Below the pieces are notes generated by a model. The model searched no databases. It was not told where the DNA came from and was given only the letters and a program-made list of their open reading frames with translations. The position numbers and the translations under genes are program-made. Below, piece after piece: positions 45,301-60,300 of a stretch of DNA of 64,000 bases (position 1 is its first letter; each line of letters opens with the position of its first letter). Source of the stretch: Eurosta solidaginis (lineage: Eukaryota; Arthropoda; Insecta; Diptera; Tephritidae); NCBI RefSeq assembly GCF_040869045.1, contig NC_090321.1:179957596-180021595 (forward strand). Direction: 5' to 3'.

Positions 45301-48300
45301 AATACCATCGACACACATACAGACAAAAGCATTTTTGTTAACTCTTAAAGCGCTTTGTGCTGACAAACCTCTTTCAAGCGGTGGCTTTTTACGTATAAAA
45401 CTTGTGGCGCGTTTACGCGTTGGCGTTGGCGCTATTTGCGTAGGTAATTGGTGTTGTTGCATTTGCGGTTGGATTTGTCTATCGGTGGCTGTGGTTGTGG
45501 TGGAAATTGTTGTTGCTGTAGCTGGTGAAATGCCTGCGCAGTATGTGTGAGAAGGAGGGTGAAGAAAAATATTCATACATTGCTTAAGGGAATGCAAAAC
45601 CGTTGACAAAATACATTAATAATTAAATTCACATACAAACACACATGGAGAAGGATCGTAGAGAGCACCCAATAAATAACAGAATACAAAATTGTCAAAA
45701 GTTTGAGCATTATTGTTTATTATTTCAGGCCTAACATTTTCTGAAACATTTTTAACTTGAGTAGAGGTGTAGAAGTATTTGAAAAAATTATTTCAACTCC
45801 ACTCCGTTCTGGTACACTTTGATTTGGAAGAATTCCCAAATGTTAGAGAAATTTGTTTTGCATCTATCAAACTTTACTTTTCAACTTGAGTACAAGTTTT
45901 TTTATTTTAGATAATCATTTTTCGTTCCGCTCATGTTTCAAATGCGTTGGAACATATTAAATTTCTCAATTTGAGTAGCAAAATGTGTCTTTAAGTTTGA
46001 TTATATCAATGGTTGTTTGAGATGCATTTGAGAACTAACCATTGATATGCTTTTCCAATTAACATTGTACTGAAACATTTATTGGGCACATGCGCATACA
46101 TACACAAAATAAGAGTAAACCCACACAGACTTAAAAGTAATTATAAATGTGTAAGTTATTTACAAATGACTGTGAGGTTAATTTGTAATTTTATTACGTC
46201 AATAAACAAAAAAGGTTATTATTTTCATCTACAATCTATAATGGGATATGGGGGCATGGCCATGACTCATGAAAAGAAAGTTGCTATTAAGTTCAATTTT
46301 AGATAGAAAAATACATACAACATAAATGTATGCATGTGTATTTAAGTATGTATTAGGATGGAGCGAAACAAAAAATTGTGAACACGAACACCGAAAACCA
46401 AAATAGCTATTCGTTAACTTAATGTGAAAATGTGCTAAGTCACTTTTTTTGAAAAATTGTATTTTAATGCAGTTTTAAAACTGGATTCAAAATACATCGA
46501 TCACAAAAAAAATTTCATTTCATTTCTTTCTGCGCGCTTTTTATTTATTTATTTAATTCTTTCAGTTTAAAAGTAAATGCTTTGTTGCTGTTGTTGTATT
46601 AACGATAAAGACACTCCCCGAAGGGGAGTGTTACCGATGTTGATGGCCCTTTGCCGGATATAGATCCGGTACATTCCGGTAACAAAGCACTATTAAGGTA
46701 CTACTAGCTCCACCATCTCGGAAACGATTTATATGTCTACATTAAACCTTCTAGTCCATCCCGCCCTCCCCACCCCCTAGTTCCATAAGGAACTTGGGGT
46801 CGCCAGAGCATCGACTGTCAATGAAACAGGATTCGCCACGGTTAGGTGAGTTGAAAATTGGGTTGGAGAAGCTATATATTGTGCTGGCAACCCCTTGAAG
46901 TTGGATTTACCCAATTGATACATGCCTTTGGTGTATGATAAATGCTTTGCGCTGACTATGATCTACTTCAATTCTTACATGTCGATAACTAGATGCTTTC
47001 TTACAGACTAGTTAAAAATAGAAAACAAGCTTAAACTTATATAAGCTGTTATTAAAATTAATAACACTACTGAATCGATTTGCTAGATTTATAGTCCTAG
47101 CTATAGGTACATTCATAGCATAATTCGTTTTATGAGCTATTTCGATAAATAATCTATTATGCCGAAGATCACGCAGTGGAATATATGGAATGAACAAATT
47201 AGATAAATCAGAGCAATTCGTGCTAAAGTTTATTACATTATAGGCAAGCATGAGTGCGATAAAAGTTCTTCTGTCATGCAAAGCCTGAAGACCAAGCTAT
47301 TTGTGCCTGCTGGTATATGATGGGAGGCCGTCTGGCCAGTGAAGCGTAAAGCAATTTTGTAAAAATTTTTGGAACTTTCACAATTTTATGGGAGTTAGAT
47401 TCATAGAAAGGATTCCATATTATTGAGCAATATTCAACACCACTTCTGACTAAGGATATATAAAGTGCCTTCAACGTCATAGGGTCCTTAAAGTCAATGG
47501 TGTTACGTCTACTGAACCTAACCATTGCAACAAATTTTGAAACAATGAAGTCAATGTGACTAGAAAAAGAGAGTTTGGAGTCAAAAATTACACCCAAGTC
47601 TTTACTCTCTTGACAAAGATTAAGAGATTTAGCATTTAGTTTGTAATTAAAGTATGTGGCAGTTGTCTTTTTGGAATAAGGCACAACACAGCATTTGTTT
47701 GAATTTAAAAATAAATTATTGCCTACGCAAAGGCAAAAGCGTCTAGATCAGAACCGTTAGAAATAGCTTGACGAAGAAATGGTATTTTTTGTGAAATATA
47801 TAGTTTTAGTGTTATATTTCAATCATTAAAGGCGAGGAGTGATGGGGAAACATATTGAGTAAAAAGTGCTAAGTCAGGAGAAAAAATTTGTTTTGAGTTC
47901 GGAAATTGTGCTAAGTCATAAAATAGCTGCATGATGATTTTTATTTATCTTAAGCTTCTACACTGAAAAGTACTGTAGTATTCACAGTTTTGAAAAAAAG
48001 GTTGTTTCAAAAATTATTCCTTTTTTTTCGTCTCCCGTAAAATTGGTAAAAGTTGACTTAGCACATTTTCACATTAAGCTAACGTATTACTTTTTGGGTA
48101 TTTTATTTTGTTGGGACGATATGTTAAGCATTTTTTATTTTTCGAGCGAAATAAAAAAACTCCATTTGGTGGTAGAGCTAATTTTCTCTTACAGGCTTAG
48201 AAAAATTTACAAGTTTTATTTTGAACCTACAATTTACTTTCGTTTCGCTCCACCCTAATGTTTGACATAAAAGTAACAGATATTTCAAGTGGTTTGTGCT

Positions 48301-51300
48301 TTGAAAATTTTTGATTGGAATTTGTGTAAGGGCCTTATTGCGTTAGAATGATTTCAATTTCTGTGTGTTTTTATTAGTATTTAATTTTTATTAAATTTTT
48401 TTTTTTTTCAAGTTTCAAATAATTACTTTTTCTATGTACTGATGGCGAAGTTAAGCTATCATCGACAGCATCCTGATGACGTAAAAAGAAATTATAAAAG
48501 CTTCGACGACGATTAGCTCGAGGCGCTTCCATAAAAATGCTACCGCTTTTTTTGTTATACATTATGTTTTTGTTGATGTTGTGGTAGTAGTAGTTGTTGT
48601 TGTTGTGACATACATATATATATATATATATTTTTTTACAATTGGCGTTGTACGATTGCGTGTGTGGCAAATTTATGAAGCAATAAGTATGAAAAATAAA
48701 TAAATTTAAGTGATATTTTATTAATAAAAATTTCGTTTTAGGCTTTTGTTTATTATGGCTTGGTCGCATTCGATCGGTGCATTTTTTAAGAAAATGTTTG
48801 AAATTTTGCAAATTTTTGACGAAAGCCATTGGTTATAGAAGCTGAAGATTATAGTAGGTGTTCATAGTTAGTTATATAATAGTTATTACTACCCTGTAAA
48901 AACTGTAAAAATATACAGCAACTTAAAGTTTCAAGTCCTCATAATTGATCTTGTAAATATTTATATTTTCGGAAAACTTTCTCATAATAGTTTCAGCTAA
49001 TCCCGTTTTCTCAACCTCCACTTAATACGGAGCCGCGGATTATTTGACAGAAATCATTCGGTGAACTGACAAATAAGCTACCTGTTAAAGCTAATCGGAG
49101 GTTAAGAAATTGGCTCAAGTTTTAAACTTGGTTCAACAGCTTTCAAATCTTTCACTACAATGGGGATCATGTATCCCAATAGAAATTAAAAAAAAAAAAA
49201 ATCAGCAAAAATGCAATTCTTGTCACTATCACCTGTTTTACGTTTGTTCAATGATATATATTTTTACAGTTATTTTTTTGCAACTTTTAATGCGCAGTGC
49301 CATTGTTATGGCTTATGCCACAAAAATAAGACATGTTATGCCATTGGTGTTCAAATCGTCCCAATCAACGGCTAGTAATAAAAGCAGTAGGATATATAAT
49401 GTCAGGATATATTATATTTTCTAAGGACACTCGGTTTTTTAAATTTTTGTTTGTTTGTTGGCAAGTTGGGTATTATAGCTACCTGGGGAAATTATCCTTA
49501 TGTATGTTACACAGATATTTAAAGGTCGGTAGGAAAAGGGTTCAGGTAAAACGTAAGAGATGCAAATAAAAAACTTGCTTATTCTCATTAAAAGTCTTTA
49601 AAAGGTGTAGAAAATAAAAGTTAGATTGTATTAACAAACAACTAGGAGGACTTCGTAGAACCCTGCAGGTAAAATTACTTGTACGTGATGACCACATATC
49701 GATCACAAACAAAAGATACCTATTACAGTTCTGCTATGATATGAAAAATACCGGCAACTTTAACCAATTACAACAGTAAAGAAACAATGATAGCAGACCT
49801 CTGATGGATTAAAAAATTGGTGATTTAACAAGTTTATGATGACAGACCTGTGATGGATCGCGGTTTTGGGGGTCTAGACATTTGCATGTGAACTTTGAGA
49901 ACATCGTGTAATCTCATATGGTTGCGATCGTTTCAACCATTCGTTAACTTTGTATATCGGTATAATTTCCCTATCCCAACAAAATAAATAAAATTAGTAA
50001 TAACTTTGAATTCTTTCGGCCTATAAGTATGCTTTGTAAAAAGTTACTCCTACACACAGGCATGCTGCTCTTCTACTCGCAAACAACCAATCTCACTCAA
50101 CGTCGCTAGACAACAATATTCGTCACACGGAATCCGGCTGATTCCAATATTCCACGCCCATTTACATATAATGAGGAAGTCTAAGGACATTAAAATCCGA
50201 GTTGGGCAATGTCCGAATAAAATTTTGTTTAGACAATTATTGGAATGAAAATGTACCTTAAAAAATTATTCAAAGTTAATTTATTCATTTTTGAAGATAA
50301 TTTATTTTTGAATAATTTTCCGATTGAGAACATGATTCAATCACAAGACGTTTGCTCGGCTTACAAAATTTTTGACAATTGCTGCCATCTTGCTCCCAAA
50401 TCGAATTTACATTAATTAGTGGAGATATAAGGGGTTAATAGGCGCAATTCAAAGTTTTAAAGCTTCACACCTTCCGCAACCCAATTATCAACCTAACCTA
50501 CGCGAGGGGAATCCTGTAACAAATATGAATGTATCACACACACACTTAGCAACCGAGGCTCTGGCGACCCCAAGGTCCTCATGTAACCAAGGGGTGGGGA
50601 CGGAATGGACAAGAAGTTTCAAAGTGATCATATTAGCGGTCTCTATTTAAGTATTTTTGGAATCGTTTTTATATTTGGAATATTAAATTTATGTTTCGTA
50701 TATTCGGACCGCATGAGATAGTATCATCACACTAACATATTCCGAATATTCCAAGGTAACGGTTAATCCGAAATGATTCCATGAAAAGTCAAAGTATCAA
50801 AATAAATAGGTTAGTACACTCCCTGCGTAGGTAGCTCAACTCTTCTGTAGAGTCAAAGCCTCAATTTCAAGTTCTAAGAAATTGAGTAATTTTTATAGTT
50901 TTTTTGTTAGATCTTGTCGACTGCAAAGTGGAGTATCATCCTATATCGTGTTCCAGTTCGAAATCGCCCTATCATGTCAAAAAGTTTTGAATTTATGCTC
51001 AGATAGAGCGGTTTTGAAACAAATTCTGAGATAGTGTGTCTTTGAATAAAATTCTAAAGTACGGCGACCTCCAAACAAGTTCTGAAATAATGAAAAAAGC
51101 AATAAAACTCTATCACTTCACTAAATATTGGGTAATAGACAAATAATTTCCCTAAAACTTGTTGATATTTCCAAAATTCTATCATTACTAATACACTATT
51201 TAAGGTACTTTTCTACTGCGGTAAAGGGGCTTGAATTATTCCCCGCTTACCTTACTTCGTAAAAGCAACCCGTTTTGATTTTTAAATTTGGGAGGGTCAA

Positions 51301-54300
51301 AGATCTGTTGACATTAAAGAACAAGTCTAGTAATTTAATCATGTTTTTTTTTTCATAATCATGGTTTGTACCTTTAATAATGTAACAAAAAAATATTTTG
51401 TATGTTAAGAGTTTCTTTTCGCGTTTATTTATTATTAGAATAAAGAACAAACTAATTTATTCCTCACTCAAATAAAATTTCCTGAAATAACAAATTATAT
51501 GTATTCGTAAATAATCGAGAAAAAATTATTTATATTTTATTCTTTTTTGTCCAACTCTGTATGAAATAATACAATACAGCAGATTTTAAAAAAGTATAAA
51601 TCAATAAGAAATAAAATACGGATAATTTTTAAATCGGAAATACTCACACAATAAACTTTAACTATTTCAATGTATTAACATTTATTGTTCCATCACTTTA
51701 TCACATTCCTTTTTAACTCGTTGCCTGTTCTTTGCGCCTAACAATATTCAAAATGAATTTTCCAAATTTTAAAAGTTACGAAAATTCATTTTGAAGATCG
51801 TTGAGCACAAAAAAATAAATTCGTCCCACTTTCATGTTGACCGTTATTTAATTTTTCATATATGCATGTGCATATGTGTGGCTCAGCACTGGAAATTGTA
51901 TTTTCTAATTAGGTACATGCGTATGTATGTATGTATATTTTTTTAAATTGAAATGCATGTATTTGTGTTGAAAAATTAATCTATGCTTGACATTTGCTGA
52001 TGCATGAGTTGGTGTGTTGGAGGCGTGAAGAAAGATTTCGGGCAGCTTGTAAGAAGATATTTTGCAAATGTATGGAAGGTATTGAAAGGGTTAAGGGATT
52101 GCTAAAGTTTTTTTTCTTCTTTTCAATTAGTTATAACATAACTAACTAACTCTAATATGCAAGTGAAGTTTTAGATTTCTTTTTTGTAATTTTTGTCTTT
52201 CACTACAAGCGTAATTAGCTAATTTGTTATAATTTATGTTACAGCACTAAAATAAACTGAAATACCTATTTTTTTTTAACAGATCTGGGTATATGCGATT
52301 ACAATGCAATTGCAATTAAATTTTTTAAATGTTTATATTTATTTCACTCATAAATAACTGTTATTTTTGGAGTGTTTTCTTCTGATCCTAAACCAATAGT
52401 TATATTTCGAATATTTGTCGAACAAAGTAAGAAATTCGAAAAATTTCCAAACTAAAACTAAAAAAATTTAAAAAGCGGTTTTTATACTAAAAATTTAAAT
52501 CGTTACTTTCCCTGCTATTCACAACTCTCAGAAACTGTTAAAGGAATCACATCGACCTAGTTCTGTTCAAAAGTTAGGAATTAAAAAAATGTTAAAAAAA
52601 AATAAATACATTTTTATTTAAAAATAGTTTAGCCACTACTTACAAATTGTATTCATCGAATTTGTTTACGCTTGATTTATTGATTTTTATTATGAACTGA
52701 AATAATTGCAAATTTTTGTTACATAAGTTAATAATACAATTTATCAACTTCACAAGGAATGAGCATTTACTTTTGAAAATTAGACTTAACCCTCTAACCA
52801 GTAAGAGTGCCTCAGGGCATGCATCACAAATATCAAGATTTCCGTGTGAAAAAAATATTTTTTCTTAAGAAAATGAATTCAACTCTCTCGCCCATATTTC
52901 TAGTGAAATTTGTTTCTCAAATTAAAATAATATCGGGTGGAGGGTTTGTCTTCTATACTCAGTTTTGTGCAACAGGTGGAGAAAACGGTCGTTTTTTTGG
53001 ATAAAGAAATTTATTATTTTCAATATCAAAACATTTTATTTTTGAGAAGTGTGCGGAGCTTGATAATTTTTTTTCGTAAAGCTGTGCTCATTAACTTGCT
53101 GATTTAATATCTAAAGTTTTAAAATTAGTGGAATTTTCTGCCCGACAGTGCAAAAACTAAAGGGTGCCTCAGGGCACTGTTGTCGTTCAGCGCGAACTTT
53201 TCTACACATTGATTTTATTAAAAAGTGCTCTATATAGTCGGGTTTACTTTTATTTCATAACTTGTTTTCATAAAGTGAATACAAATATACTGTTTTTAAA
53301 CCGCTGTACGATGTCGCGTGTGAAATTTTCGAAGTTATCAGACGAAGAAATCCATGAAATCATGGAATCGGTAGTGACAAGTGATGAAGAAGATTCAAAC
53401 AGTGGAATAGACTCTGGTTCTCTGAACCACGAGCCAGAGGAAATAAGTTCAGAGGACGAACACTTGATATCCCAATGCCTTCGAGGTATGGATACGAGTG
53501 CAAATTTTTTCAACGAAGCAGTTAATTACTCACTTACAACATCTACAGTCAGAGATACTGCTACTGCCGATGAAGCTGACATTCCATCAGCAGATGCGAT
53601 TACAGCAACCTACACGGCATTGACTTCAACTCCAGTTCAAAGGAAGAGAGCTCGTTCGCCGTTATCAAGACCAGAAGACACCGGTCCAGTCGTAGTGCCA
53701 ACCAATGGTGGTTTTGTAGGAAGTAAGTATATCTCCCCCATCTTTGCCCATGGCGATCTTGCTTTATATTTATTTTACCGTTATTTCAGACACTAAATCA
53801 ATTTCCAAAGATTCCGCTGAGTTTAGCAAGTTGATGTGGCGCAATACAGCTCTTAAACTTCATGTAAATGAGGTCGCATTCCGTACATCCACACGTTTAC
53901 CTGACAATTATATCTCTATTTTTTTTCTAAAGAAATAATTGATATGATTGTTCAGGAGACTAACCGGTGTGCTCTAAGTGGGGACATCAACTCAAAATTC
54001 AATGTGAATGCCGATGAAATATGTCAATACATCGGAATTCATTTATATATGTCAATATATCGATACCCGAATTTAGAAAGCTATTGGGGAAAGAACCCTT
54101 TCGAACCCATTCGCAAAACAATGCCATTGAAACGATTTGAAGCTATAAAAAGATTATTATCATCTAAGACAATATATGCCAAACAAACCCCACAATTGGG
54201 GTGTCAAATTGTTCGTAGTATGCGATTCGTATAGTTACGCATATAGGTTTGAAATCTACAATGGAGCAGGAGACAATATTATTCTACCAAATTGTCCCGA

Positions 54301-57300
54301 TCTAGGCAGCTCAGCAAATGTTGTAGTTCGCTTATCCCAAACTGTGAATGACTTCATGTACCATATAATTTACTTCGCCAATTTCTATACGTCGTTACCT
54401 CTGTTGGTTTATTTGCGAGCTCGTGGCATATTTGGTCTTGGCACAATTCGAGTGAATCGCATCCCAAATTGCAAATTGCCACCGGACAGTGCTATAGCAA
54501 AGAAAAAGCGTGGGTTTTCAACAGAGTACGTGAGCTCTGCATATGGAATCGATATTAGTACTGTTCTGTGGAAGGACAATCAAGCGGTCAGGCTGGCTTC
54601 GACTTATGTAGGAGTTGAGCCATTCGATTGAAGCAATCCGAATGAGCAAGTAGCTAAGGCTAAACGATATGACAGGAAGAAGAAGCAAAACATTGAAGTC
54701 GATTGCCCACAAATAATTAGGGAATACAACAGACATATGGGAGGCGTCGACTTTATGGATGCTTTGATGGGACGATATCACGTGAGAGCCAAGACACGTG
54801 ATGTAATGACGCGCCTTTTTTATCATTTTATTGATATGGCTGCAACGAACGCTTACCTTCTTTATAAGCGAATAAATATAGAGAAGATAAATGATTCCAG
54901 TAATATTTCTGACGAAGGAGAAAAGATTTTACAGAGAACAAATCGCTGCTGCTCTTGTGAGCTACAATCAAAAGCGTTAGGCGGGTCGTCCATCTTCAAC
55001 AAGCCAACCAACTACTTTACCTGATTCTCTGAGTGTAGACAGAAAAGCTGCATATCCTGTTGATGATGTTCGCTTCAACGGTAATACCCATCTTCCGAAA
55101 TGGCTTGAGAAAAAAGATGGTAAAAAATGGTGTAAACTTTGTAAAAACTCCCAAACTCAATGTGTCTGCGAAGTATGTAATTTACTTTTATGCTGCTCCG
55201 TCACGAAAAATTGTTTCGGGGAATATCATGCAAAGAAATAATATATTTGTGTTATTATTCATTGTTTATTAAAACTTATTTAAATAAAATATTGTTCCTT
55301 ACTAAAAATTGTAAGTGTTAATTTGTTTTGCTCTAACCGACAAGAGTGCCTGGAGGCACTGTTTCTTATTTCTCACATGGCAGACAAACGAAACGACATA
55401 TTGACTTTTTGTTGACGGAATTAAGTTTGTTATGTCCTAATTAAGCTAGAAAAAAATTCCCAGCCGTTTCCGATCATTATTTAAAGTTTGCTGGTTTGAG
55501 GGTTAATCAAACAATGAAAGTTTCATGTCGACATTTCACTTTAGGACTAGGTTTGTATTGCATACGCACATAACAAAGTATGTATGAATGCTTTTTGATA
55601 ATGAGAGCGAGTAATTTACATTACAATATGAAGAACGTTGAAACGGGTGAAACCGAACATTACATACCCAGTGGTGAGTTTAAAAAGCTTCTCTGAAAAA
55701 ATACACTTGGAGGCTTTTGCAGCGAATTGCACTAGTACCGAACTAGCGTAGAACTATTGCATTAAGAGACGGCACTAGTACTAATTTTGTCCACCGGTAG
55801 TGCATTCAACTGACACTTTTAACATGGTAATTTCCCACGAAATGGCGAATTTGCCTCCTCTGCAGACCTTTCTGAAATAGTCGCGGCCTTTGGTTGGCTT
55901 ATTCAAATACATACATATATGAACAGCGCATTCGATTAGCACCAGTTCGTTCATTAAACCATTAACGCTCCGCACGATTTCCAACAGGTATATATGTATA
56001 TTCATTCAGGAAGCAGAATAGAAGTAATGGAATAATCGACAGTTTATATGAAACGGTATGAACAACATAAACTTTTCCATGAATACTTAAACAAACCGCT
56101 CACTGCTTTATCGATTCCGGTCAGTTATGCGACAATACGAATGTTTGCTTTTCACTAGGACAAACTTGGTCATATCAATGAACACAGCTTGTCATACGTC
56201 GTCAAATACGTTTGCCGTACGTTTTGATGCTAAAAGGACAATTAAATTTACCAATAAGTAAAAACGATAATTGCTAAGAAATTTCGCTAATTTGACATAG
56301 AAGTTTAATTTACTAAAATGCAATTTATTTTCTTTTGCCAACTAACGTCCAAACAATAAATAACGCCTGAAGGAGCCTGTGAAACAACAGTCAATATTAA
56401 AAAGGGTTGTGTAATAAATGAACACAAAAACTCACCTTGGGTTTTGACCTCACACTTTTTTATCGACGACATAATGGAAACGCATTTGACACCAAATGAC
56501 CAGCGGGTAAGTTTGAAACAGTTTTTGATGTCATTTATTTCGACCGAAGGACCAACCAAGAATTAGTTTCTGTGTCTCAATTGAAAATTAAAGCCAAACA
56601 ATTTTCGTCCTCCTTTTGGCAAAACAGTCCCATACCATAACGAACGAAGTGTTGAGAATTTGAGTAATCTTGTACTGGATCTTTAATTGACTAAATAAAA
56701 TTTCGTAAGTCGTGATGGGTCACGACTTCAAAAAGCTTTAAAGCCTAACATAACATACTAGCGAAAGTCTTTACGCAAAGATTTTAATCGATACCCTCTC
56801 TATTAGAACATTTCAATCCTCTAGCGTCTCCAAAAATGGCACTCTATACGAAGTTTATAAAAAAGGAACCAAAAAAGACTATATCGCCCGTTTTGTTGTA
56901 AACAGATGTAATTCAAAATTTTAATTACATCGCGAAACGCAAAAAAGTTAATTTTTTCATACAACTTTATTACCTCTGTAGTGGAATCCACTAACTTTTT
57001 TAAACACATTTGCCATCGCTTTATTTGCGAATCGATAACTGTAGCGATTTTGTTATTTAGTAACTATTTTGTATCGATATTTCTTTATCGACGATAAGCT
57101 GTGTTGTTAAATAAACGGCAAGTAAATCGGCTGCGTTATAAATCACGAAATTAACATTTCTGCCAATTTTAGTTAAAAAAGAAAATCGGAACTTTAATTA
57201 AATACTTTCAAACACGAAAAGCTGCTTTATAAATCAAATTTGCTTTTGAGTACTTGGCGTACGTTTTATCACAAGATGAAGGATTACTAAGTCCATCGCC

Positions 57301-60300
57301 AGTGGACAGACACCTTCTTAGAGAAGTAGATAACCCATTCCACTTGAATGCAACGGAGTTTCGAAAGCTGTACCGGCTAACCCCAGACTTGGCTCATGAT
57401 ATTATTTCTCAACTTGATGGTCAATTAAGGAGTACAAGAATAACTGCGATATCAACAGAGAAAAAAAAGAAATTAATACCACATTTACAATATGTAAAAA
57501 CTTGCACAATAATTACTTTTAAAAGCAGTTAATATACAGAATTTATTTATTTTTGGCATTCCTTTCGTGCTCTTCGCATTTTTTAGGTTTCGTTAAGCTG
57601 TGCTGCCACCTTTCTACTATTAAAACGAAATGCCATTTATTGCGAGTCTTTAAAACAAAGTTAGTGAATAGTACAATCGATAAGTCAAGCGACAAAATCG
57701 TTAATTAAAATATCGACAAATCGCACCGTTATAAGTTAGTGAATTCACTACTGGCCTGATCATCTTTGCCTCTAGGAGCATGCTATACATGTGAACATAG
57801 TCTCACCAGTCGACTCTTGTGAGGTATCTTAAAATCTTGAAAAACTAAAATTTATGTTTACATCTGTTTACCAGAAAACGGGCGACATATACTACAAAAC
57901 TATTTGAAAAAGTTAACTATGCGAATATGGTCTAATTTCATATTTTCATTCGATAAATATTTTATGATTCTTTTCTGCGTATTTCATAATCAATCAAGCA
58001 AAATATTGGAAATTTAAAATGATCATTGCATAGAAATTCGACTAAATAATACCAAACTGTTTTAAGATATTACTATATCATCTCGGTCTATCATATAGAG
58101 TTGAAATTGAGGGGATGTGTGGAATAACGGTATAACTCAAAAATCAACCTTTTGAGAAAAGTGAAAAAAACTTAACAATACAGGTAAAAATAAATTTATA
58201 ATAATCCTACTTGGTAAGATTTTAGATAGGGTGGAGCCCCTAAACTGCCCTACTACCGAAAAAGTAATAAATTTTATATATACAGGCTCATTCCATTTCA
58301 AGACACTCGGTCAGCGCAGGACATGATTCTTGATTTCGATGAAATTTTAATATGTTGTTCTTTGGTCAAAATAATGAAATACGTGTTTTTTTTGCCTCAA
58401 ACAATTTTTTTCGGATTTATCGGCAATTGAATTCGATAAAATTCAATCGATAGTTTATTCACCTATTTTTTCAACTGTCAATAACTTTGTAAAAAATTAA
58501 CCGATTATCATGATTTTTTCTTTGAAATTTTCGTTATTATATTTACTTTTATATAACTTTATAAACAATAGCATATAGTTTAAAAAAATTTTTTTGTTTA
58601 GTATTTAGTAACAATTTTTGACTTTTTTCAAAAATTAATTTCTCAAAAAACGTAATCTTTTTTTTGCTTAAACGTTTTCTTTATTGAGTGAACAGTTCAT
58701 ATTTCAACTTGGCTAAATGCCTATTAGCCGAAACTTGTTGTTTTCGAGATATGAATTTTGAATATTAAACATTTTCCCCCATTTATTGATGCAATACATA
58801 TCAGCATACAAGGCGATCAATGCCAAATGCTTAAAATTAATTAAAATATCTCATTTATTATTGAAAACATTCATTTGTTGTTATTTTTCAGAATTACAGT
58901 GATTTTGTAGCAGGACATGGCAAAGGGTCTTGTGACGGTATTGGAGGTTTAGTGAAATATTTTGACATATCGTTAGCTTAATGTGAAAATGTGCTAAGTC
59001 ACTTTTTTTAAAAAATTGTATTTTAATGCAGTTTTAAAACTAAATTCAAAATACATCGATCACAAAAAAAAAACAAATATTTAAATTTTTCATTTTTACG
59101 TGGTGTGGGCAATGATGTGTAAATGTGCTAAGTCGTCAGCTGTTAAAAAAAATGTGCTAAGTCAACCTGTAAATGATATCAGTCATTTCTTTCTGCGCGC
59201 ATTTTATTTATTTATTTAATTCATTTAGTCCAAAAGTAAATGCTTTGTTGTTGTTGTTGTATTAACGATAAAGACACTCCCCGAAGGCTTTGGGGAGTGT
59301 TACCGATGTTGATGGCGTTTTGCCGGATATAGATCCGGTACGTTCCGGTAACAAAGCACTATTAAGGTACTACTAGCTCCACCATCTCGGAAACGATTAA
59401 TATGACTACATTAAACCTTCTAGGCCATCCCGCCCTCCCCACCATGAGGAACTTGGGGTCGCCAGAGCCTCGGTGAGTTAAAAATTGGGTTGGAGAAGCT
59501 ATATATTGTGCTGGCAACCCCTTGAAATTGGATTTACCCAATTGATACATGCCTTTGGTGTATGATAAATGCTTTGCGCTGATTATGATCTACTTCAATT
59601 CTTACATGTCGATAACTACATGCTTTCTTACAGACTAGTTAAAAATAGAAAACAAGGTTAAACTTATATAAGCTGTTATTAAAATTAATAACACTACTGA
59701 ATCGATTTGCTAGATTTATAGTCCTAGCTATAGGTTCATTCATAGCATAATTTGTTTTATGAGTTATTTCTATAAATAATCTATTATGCCGAATATCACG
59801 CAGCGGAATATATGGAATGAACAAATTAGATAAATCAGAGCAATTCGTGCTAAAGTTTATTACATTATAGGCAAGCATGAGTGAGATAAAAGTTCTTCTG
59901 TCATGCAAAGCCTGAAGACCAAGCAATTTGCAACTGATGGTATATGATGGGAGGCCGTCTGGCCAGTGAAGCATATGTAAAGCAATTTTGTAAAAAATTT
60001 TGGAACTTTCCCAATTTTATAGGAGCTAGATTCATAGAAAGGATTCCATATTATTGAGCAATATTCAATACCACTTCTGATCAAAGATATATAAAGTGGC
60101 TTCAACGTCATAGGGTCCTTAAAGTCACTGGTGTTACGTCTACCGAACCCAACCATTGCAACAAAATTTGAAACAACGAAATCAATGTGACTAGAAAGAG
60201 AGTTTGGAGTCAAAAATTACAACCAAGTCTTTACTCTCTTGACAGTGATTAAGAGATTTAGCATTTAGTTTGTAGATAAAGTATGTGGCAGTTGTCTTTA

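Larger units (their letters stand above)
46412..48084. mobile_element. Composite TIR element with TGACTTAGCA motifs, copy 1
   Basis: The ends CGTTAACTTAATGTGAAAAT and, inward from the right, CGTTAGCTTAATGTGAAAAT continue to GTGCTAAGTCA (about 33 bp). It is flanked by TATT (46,408-46,411, 48,085-48,088). It carries a minus CAA-tailed repeat and a minus LINE fragment as cargo. The motif TGCTAAGTCA/TGACTTAGCA occurs four times (46,433; 47,867; 47,909; 48,054). A second copy with the same cargo is at 58,971-61,724. Confidence 0.78.
46354..48257. mobile_element. Outer TIR element, TA-flanked, host of a nested insertion
   Basis: The left end at 46,356 is GGATGGAGCGAAACAAAA and the right end, inward from 48,255, GGGTGGAGCGAAACGAAA. 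TA flanks both sides (46,354-46,355, 48,256-48,257). Excluding the nested element, only about 230 bp remains, so it is a MITE-sized element. TA targeting suggests Tc1/mariner, but the class is not certain. Confidence 0.7.

Noticed and set aside
56305..56559. 84-codon minus-strand frame and a small plus-strand exon-like ATG near 56,472
   Set aside because: No family motif and no supportable partner exons. A Harbinger companion gene was considered but lacks evidence.
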